Shown here in pieces: positions 59,714 to 64,000 of a stretch of DNA of 64,000 nt. Under the pieces are notes generated by a model. The model saw only the letters and a program-made list of their open reading frames with translations, was not told the DNA's origin and did not search any database. How positions within the stretch are numbered: the stretch's first letter is position 1; each line of letters begins with the position of its first letter. This DNA is from Laceyella tengchongensis (GTDB lineage Bacteria > Bacillota > Bacilli > Thermoactinomycetales > Thermoactinomycetaceae): NCBI RefSeq assembly GCF_900182735.1, contig NZ_FXTU01000002.1, forward strand, positions 310,001 to 374,000, read 5' to 3'. The translations under genes were made by a program, and so were the position numbers.

Positions 59714-60409
59714 TTACAAGAATTGCACCCCGATTCCGGCCACGATGGTTCCCAGGGCCGCGCCGAGCAGGATGGGCTTGCGGTTCACTTGATCCCGCAA
59801 ACGGACGCCCATGACCATACCCAAAAGCAACAGGGCCAACAACCCGATGTAGAGGTTCCCTGTTACCGCAATGATCAAAGCGGCCACGCAAAAAGAGAGC
59901 GACGTGATCATGCTGGGTTCCCAACCAGCCAGATCCACACGGTGCAACCACCCTTTGAGAAACATCGTCAAAAAGAAATTAAACACAATGATAACTGCTA
60001 ATCCCATATTGGCGGGATAGGACGCCGTTTCCGACGTCTTGAGTGAAAAAAACAATGACTGAAGATAGGGATAAAACACGCTAAAGCCCACGATCACAGC
60101 CAGGCCCGCCGTTAGCAAAACAGCGCCGGCCGCCACATCCTTGGCCACTTTAGCCAAGGGGTGGTACTCTTCGGTCACCAGATCAACCAACGCTTCAATC
60201 GCCGTATTGATCAATTCGGCGAACAGCACCAAGATGATCGTAACAAACAAAACCAAGACTTCCACTTTGCTCATCGGGAGGTACATGGCGAGTAATAAGA
60301 CGATTAAAGCCGCGACATAATGAATCCGCATGTTGCGCTGGGTACCGATCGTATATTTTAATCCCTCCAACGCAAAAATGAAGCTTTTAATCAGTTTTGT
60401 CACCCACAC
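59714..60409 (-). CDS. dgkA: Diacylglycerol kinase/undecaprenol kinase with C-terminal membrane extension
   Basis: 231 residues, GTG start (AGGAGG seven bases upstream). The first 115 residues are a DgkA-type kinase: SFIFALEGLKYTIGTQRNMRIHY and the catalytic ELINTAIEALVDLVTEEYHPLAKVAKD block. In Bacillus the enzyme phosphorylates undecaprenol and is about 120 residues. Here about 115 more residues form three to four helices (EPSMITSLSF, LRDQVNRKPILLGAALG) that resemble a PAP2 phosphatase domain lacking the usual catalytic histidines. A kinase-pseudo-PAP2 fusion is the best reading. Confidence 0.88.
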   Translation of the reverse strand: MWVTKLIKSFIFALEGLKYTIGTQRNMRIHYVAALIVLLLAMYLPMSKVEVLVLFVTIILVLFAELINTAIEALVDLVTEEYHPLAKVAKDVAAGAVLLTAGLAVIVGFSVFYPYLQSLFFSLKTSETASYPANMGLAVIIVFNFFLTMFLKGWLHRVDLAGWEPSMITSLSFCVAALIIAVTGNLYIGLLALLLLGMVMGVRLRDQVNRKPILLGAALGTIVAGIGVQFL

Positions 60410-60420
60410 AAGCTTGCCTC

Positions 60421-60891
60421 CTATCTATGGAGACCAACCAGGCTTAAAATCTCCTCCTGTTTCGCAAACATTTCTTCCTCTTCTTCTTTGGTCTCATGGT
60501 CATAGCCAAGCAGATGTAAAAAGCCATGGACAGCCAAAAAACCTACTTCACGGTCAAGGGTGTGGCCATACGCTTCAGCCTGCTCCTTGGCTTTGGGAAG
60601 GGAGATCACGATATCCCCGAGTGCCACTCGCTCTTCTTCCTCATCGATCACCCATTCCTCATCCGGCTCCCACAACGGAAAGGAGAGGACATCCGTCGGT
60701 CTGTCCACATCGCGATATTCTTTGTTTAATTGATGAATCCGTTCATTATCCACAATGGTTACCGAGACTTCGACGGGCGGTAGCTCTTCCACCTCTGCCG
60801 CTCGATTGAGCGCGGCTTCCACCCAGTTGATCGCATGTTGTTCATCTGGTGTCAATGTTATTTCCACATTTAGCTCGATCTTACACTTCAT
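60421..60891 (-). CDS. ybeY: Endoribonuclease YbeY
   Basis: 156 residues. A single-strand RNase for 16S rRNA 3'-end maturation and ribosome quality control. The zinc-binding motif is AVHGFLHLLGYDHETKEEEEEM (H-x3-H-x5-H), near 115-135, and YRDVDRPTDVLSFP (near 65) is the conserved core. It overlaps pgpH by four bases and lies 11 bases before dgkA. Confidence 0.95.
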   Translation of the reverse strand: MKCKIELNVEITLTPDEQHAINWVEAALNRAAEVEELPPVEVSVTIVDNERIHQLNKEYRDVDRPTDVLSFPLWEPDEEWVIDEEEERVALGDIVISLPKAKEQAEAYGHTLDREVGFLAVHGFLHLLGYDHETKEEEEEMFAKQEEILSLVGLHR

Positions 60892-63044
60892 CCTTGTTTT
60901 GCTCCTTTGACGGGTTCTTCCGGATATTCGATTCGTGAATGGAAAATGCCTTGCAGGGTCTCACAAATCGAGTTAGCAATGATTTCTAACTCTTTCAAGG
61001 TTAAATCACATTCGTTGAATTGTCCATCTTCCAAGCGATCCCGGATGATCTTGTTAACCATGTTTTGAATGCGCGACGGCGTCGGCCGCGACAACGAACG
61101 AACCGCCGCTTCGACACAATCGCAAATCCCCACGATCGCCGCTTCTTTAAACTGTGCTTTCGGCCCTGGATAGCGGTAATCTTCTTGTCGCACCTGATCG
61201 CCGTCTCTTTCCTGTTGCAATGCTTTGTAGTAGAAGTATTTGATCAAGGTCGTCCCATGGTGCTGTGCCGCGATATCCTGGATCTGCTTGGGAATTTTAT
61301 GTTGCTTCAAAATCTCTACACCATCCCGCGCATGGGAGATGATGATCGTTTTGGACAAGTTAGGTGAAATCTTGTCATGGGGATTCAAGCGTTTCAGTTG
61401 ATTTTCAATGAAAAACTGCGGCCGCTTCGTTTTCCCGATGTCATGGTAATACGAACCCACGCGGGCCAACAACCCATCCGCGCCGATCGCTTCCGCCGCC
61501 GCCTCAGACAAATTACCAACCATGATCGAATGATGATAGGTACCCGGTGTTTTGATCAACAACTGCCGTAGCAACGGATGGTTTGGATTGCTGAGCTCGA
61601 TCAAACGCATAGGGGACAAGATGCCGAATACCGTTTCAAAGTAGGGCAAAAAGCCCATTGTCAACACCGCAGAAAACAACCCAGAGAGCGCGCCGAACGC
61701 CAGCGATTGGAGTAACACCGTCCAGGTCCCTTCTGAAGGCAACATGAAATGCAAAGCGGTAATCGGAAACATGCTCGCCACCGCTGCAACCGCCCCGGCC
61801 TGCAATATGGCGCCACGCTTGCGCACATCTGTTAAAGCGAACGCCGCGGCGGTACCGCTGATCAAAGAGACCAATCCATATCGGAAATCGAACAGCAAAT
61901 GGTTCTCCCCATTAAATAACATGCTTGCGGCCACGGCCAACAACATGGCGCAGACAATGGCCAGCTCCATATTCAAAAGCAGGGTGATCAGCATGGTCCC
62001 TAAACCGACCGGAGCCAAATAACCGATCATACTCCATTCCAAATTTTGCCCAAAGGCGATAAACTTCATCCCCACTAGGGTTAACAACAACACACTGAAC
62101 AACAGGAGTAGCCTAGCGTTGTTGCGGAATACGGAGCGGTGAAAACGGCGAATATAGAAGAACAGTGCACTTAACATGGAAATCACCAGCAAGCCTAAGC
62201 CCAGGTGGGGCAAGAAATTACTGTCCTTTCGTAGCAACCCCAACTCCTCCAGCTTGCGGTATTGGTCTTCTGTGACCACTTCGCCCAACGCGACGATAAT
62301 TTGTCCCTTGTTGATCGGGATCGGCCGAACAGCCTCTCTGGCCGCATCGCGCAGTTGTTCCGTCTGCTTCACATCGTAAAATTCGTTGGCCACAATGCTT
62401 TTTTTGGCAATCTCCCTAAGGACGATCCGCGCCTTGGAGTCCAATGAATTTTCAATCATCGTAGCCAAAATCTTGTCGTCGACGGATTCGCGCTTCTCCT
62501 TCAATTCAGATTGGCGAACGCCTTTTTCCAAAATGTCATGAACGATTTCACGCGCTTTCAAACGTACATCCGTCAACGCTTCAGGAGACAAGGTGGACAG
62601 CGTGTGGTAAAAGGACTCTGGAAAATCATCCGAGATCGTTTCATTCAACACCGTCTTCACTTGTTTTTCCTTTTCAGCTTGGGACAGGCCGTCATCGGAA
62701 AGGATTTTGCGGATATCCGCGAAAAAACGGTCAATCTTGTCTATCTGTTGATTGGTTAACCGATCATCCTTGGCATAAACCCGGTCCACCTTCTCTGCCG
62801 CCTGTTTCTTGGCTTCTTCGGTAGCCGTCAGGTCAATCTTAGTCACTGGAGAGACGATGGTTTCCGGACTCACCATGCCCGTTTGAATCTCTACCCGCTC
62901 AGGTAAAATATGTTTTATGAGCAATAAATAGAACGCGATCCCAAAGATCGCGTATAACAACAAATGCATGCGTATGCTCGTTTTCCATCTGTCAGTGAAC
63001 CATGACAGCGCACCTGTGGATGACGGTTCCTTTTTCTCTTTCAT
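60888..63044 (-). CDS. pgpH: Membrane-bound HD-domain c-di-AMP phosphodiesterase (PgpH/YqfF)
   Basis: 718 residues. PgpH hydrolyses c-di-AMP. An N-terminal helix and a large extracellular 7TMR-HDED domain (about 55-275) precede seven membrane helices (about 280-465) and a cytosolic HD domain (about 500-690): HHSIMVGNLSEAAAEAIG, YYHDIGK with the HD pair, PHDKISPNLSK, IISHARDGVEILKQ and AAQHHGTTLIKYFYYKA. Loss raises c-di-AMP and affects osmotic and wall balance. It is between phoH and ybeY, as in Bacillus. Confidence 0.95.
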   Translation of the reverse strand: MKEKKEPSSTGALSWFTDRWKTSIRMHLLLYAIFGIAFYLLLIKHILPERVEIQTGMVSPETIVSPVTKIDLTATEEAKKQAAEKVDRVYAKDDRLTNQQIDKIDRFFADIRKILSDDGLSQAEKEKQVKTVLNETISDDFPESFYHTLSTLSPEALTDVRLKAREIVHDILEKGVRQSELKEKRESVDDKILATMIENSLDSKARIVLREIAKKSIVANEFYDVKQTEQLRDAAREAVRPIPINKGQIIVALGEVVTEDQYRKLEELGLLRKDSNFLPHLGLGLLVISMLSALFFYIRRFHRSVFRNNARLLLLFSVLLLTLVGMKFIAFGQNLEWSMIGYLAPVGLGTMLITLLLNMELAIVCAMLLAVAASMLFNGENHLLFDFRYGLVSLISGTAAAFALTDVRKRGAILQAGAVAAVASMFPITALHFMLPSEGTWTVLLQSLAFGALSGLFSAVLTMGFLPYFETVFGILSPMRLIELSNPNHPLLRQLLIKTPGTYHHSIMVGNLSEAAAEAIGADGLLARVGSYYHDIGKTKRPQFFIENQLKRLNPHDKISPNLSKTIIISHARDGVEILKQHKIPKQIQDIAAQHHGTTLIKYFYYKALQQERDGDQVRQEDYRYPGPKAQFKEAAIVGICDCVEAAVRSLSRPTPSRIQNMVNKIIRDRLEDGQFNECDLTLKELEIIANSICETLQGIFHSRIEYPEEPVKGAKQG

Positions 63045-63066
63045 CGTTGAACCGACTCCTTATCTC

Positions 63067-64000
63067 TTATTCCTGATTTTCATCAAGCTCGTAAGCGTCA
63101 ATAATCTTCTGCACCAACGTGTGGCGCACAACATCTTCCTGTCCCAGATGGATGAACCGAATTTCGGGCACCCTAGCCAAAATGCGCTCGGCTTCTTTCA
63201 GGCCCGACTTCTTTCCTCTGGGCAGATCGACTTGGGTCACATCCCCCGTCACCACCATTTTGGAACCGAAGCCCAGCCGGGTCAAAAACATCTTCATCTG
63301 TTCCGGCGTGGTGTTCTGCGCTTCATCCAGAATGACAAACGAATCCTCAAGGGTTCTTCCCCGCATATACGCCAGCGGAGCAACCTCGATCAGACCCCGT
63401 TCCATCATCTTGCTCACTTGTTCGGTACCCAACATGGTGTATAAGCTATCATAAAGCGGACGGAGGTACGGATCCACTTTCTCTTGCAAATCACCGGGCA
63501 AAAAACCTAAGTTTTCACCTGCTTCCACCGCCGGGCGGGTGAGGACGATTTTCTTCACCATATGTGACTTCAATGCCGACACCGCCATCACGACAGCCAA
63601 AAAGGTTTTACCTGTCCCCGCAGGTCCAACACCAAACACGATGTCCGACTTTTTGATCGCGGAAACATAATGGCGCTGTCCGATGGATTTGACACGCACC
63701 GCTTTCCCTTTTTGCGTGACGCCGACTTCTTCTTGAAACAGATCCAACAAGTCGTCAACCATGCCTTGCTTGGCCAAGCGGTGGGCATAAATGACATCCC
63801 GGTCGGTCAAAGTCATTCCTTTGCGGATCAGCCTCAACAAAACGTTGAACAACGGCTCCAAGACGTCCGTTTCTTCCTTCGGCCCTTGGATCACAATCTC
63901 TTCACCGCGTGAATGGATCTTTGCGTTGGTGTTGGCTTCAATCTGCTTCAAATGCGCATCTTGTGGCCCAAACAGGCTAAGCGCTTCCGCGGTATCCCGC
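63067..64000 (-). CDS. phoH: PhoH-like ATPase (5' end beyond window)
   Basis: About 311 residues visible; the frame is open to the window edge and the N-terminal region (DTAEALSLFGPQDAHLKQIE) is typical, so the true start lies outside. The RNA-helicase-like ATPase has Walker A FGVGPAGTGKTFLAV, Walker B DSFVILDEAQNTT, and VTGDVTQVDLPRG. YbeZ/PhoH works with YbeY in rRNA processing. It overlaps the start of the phoH-pgpH-ybeY series. Confidence 0.94.
   Translation of the reverse strand, partial: RDTAEALSLFGPQDAHLKQIEANTNAKIHSRGEEIVIQGPKEETDVLEPLFNVLLRLIRKGMTLTDRDVIYAHRLAKQGMVDDLLDLFQEEVGVTQKGKAVRVKSIGQRHYVSAIKKSDIVFGVGPAGTGKTFLAVVMAVSALKSHMVKKIVLTRPAVEAGENLGFLPGDLQEKVDPYLRPLYDSLYTMLGTEQVSKMMERGLIEVAPLAYMRGRTLEDSFVILDEAQNTTPEQMKMFLTRLGFGSKMVVTGDVTQVDLPRGKKSGLKEAERILARVPEIRFIHLGQEDVVRHTLVQKIIDAYELDENQE

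Noticed and set aside
1..64000. CRISPR arrays, prophage genes, toxin-antitoxin modules, integrases and full insertion sequences
   Set aside because: No direct-repeat arrays, phage structural genes or transposase motifs are visible; the only repeat-like items are the palindromic element and its partial copy.

Overview
The window reads as a chromosomal segment of a Gram-positive, endospore-forming bacterium of the Bacillales. Evidence: the order phoH, pgpH, ybeY, dgkA, cdd, era, yqzL, recO, glyQ, glyS, ccpN, ppsR, dnaG, sigA, trmK, nif3 (read on the minus strand); a complete comG pilus operon followed by aroK and yqzE; GpsB; a YhcN-type spore lipoprotein; a T-box and a TPP riboswitch of Bacillota type; and dense U-tailed intrinsic terminators. 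Moderately high GC, frequent TTG and GTG starts and a type A RNase P RNA (most Bacillales have type B) suggest a deep or thermophilic lineage such as Thermoactinomycetaceae, but that placement is inference. No prophage, CRISPR array, intact insertion sequence or resistance island is visible. Most genes are on the minus strand.

Layout. 1-6.9 kb: a truncated G5-domain lipoprotein, a VanW protein, cydAB (plus strand, with a Rex-like operator), a gamma-glutamyl hydrolase-type amidotransferase, a DUF378 membrane protein and ispG. 7.0-12 kb: comGA-GG, aroK, yqzE. 12.1-17 kb: tRNA-Gln, a TerC protein, thiI with its cysteine desulfurase, a 137-bp palindromic element and an orphan LacI regulator. 17-24.3 kb: CHY zinc finger, msrA, beta-carbonic anhydrase, a small membrane protein, O-methyltransferase, tRNA-Gly, an OppA-type lipoprotein, gpsB and a YhcN lipoprotein. 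24.3-27.8 kb: a YugP-type peptidase and two divergent SEDS genes. 27.8-30.7 kb: a TPP-riboswitch operon tenI-thiO-thiS-thiG. 30.7-36.2 kb: GNAT, ferredoxin, DedA, cysteine hydrolase, M42 peptidase and a secreted TIM-barrel-like protein. 36.4-47 kb: rnpB, nif3, trmK, then M1 peptidase, hpd, GNAT and acyl-CoA dehydrogenase, then sigA and dnaG. 47-64 kb: ppdK, ppsR, ccpN, accessory genes, T-box-controlled glyQS, recO, yqzL, era, cdd, dgkA, ybeY, pgpH and the start of phoH.

How parts fit. ThiI and its desulfurase move sulfur to tRNA and thiamine, while the TPP operon makes the thiazole half of thiamine. PpsR and PpdK form a regulator-enzyme pair at the pyruvate/PEP node, cotranscribed behind the gluconeogenesis repressor CcpN. 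A site matching the CcpN consensus lies just upstream of ccpN, suggesting a self-regulated gluconeogenic operon. The most interesting items are this operon with its apparently non-AUG ccpN start, a 37-codon gene with a strong ribosome binding site upstream of an uncharacterised protein, the type A RNase P RNA, an extended DgkA, and a palindromic repeat with a diverged partial second copy. I found nothing I can defend as a wholly new biological system.
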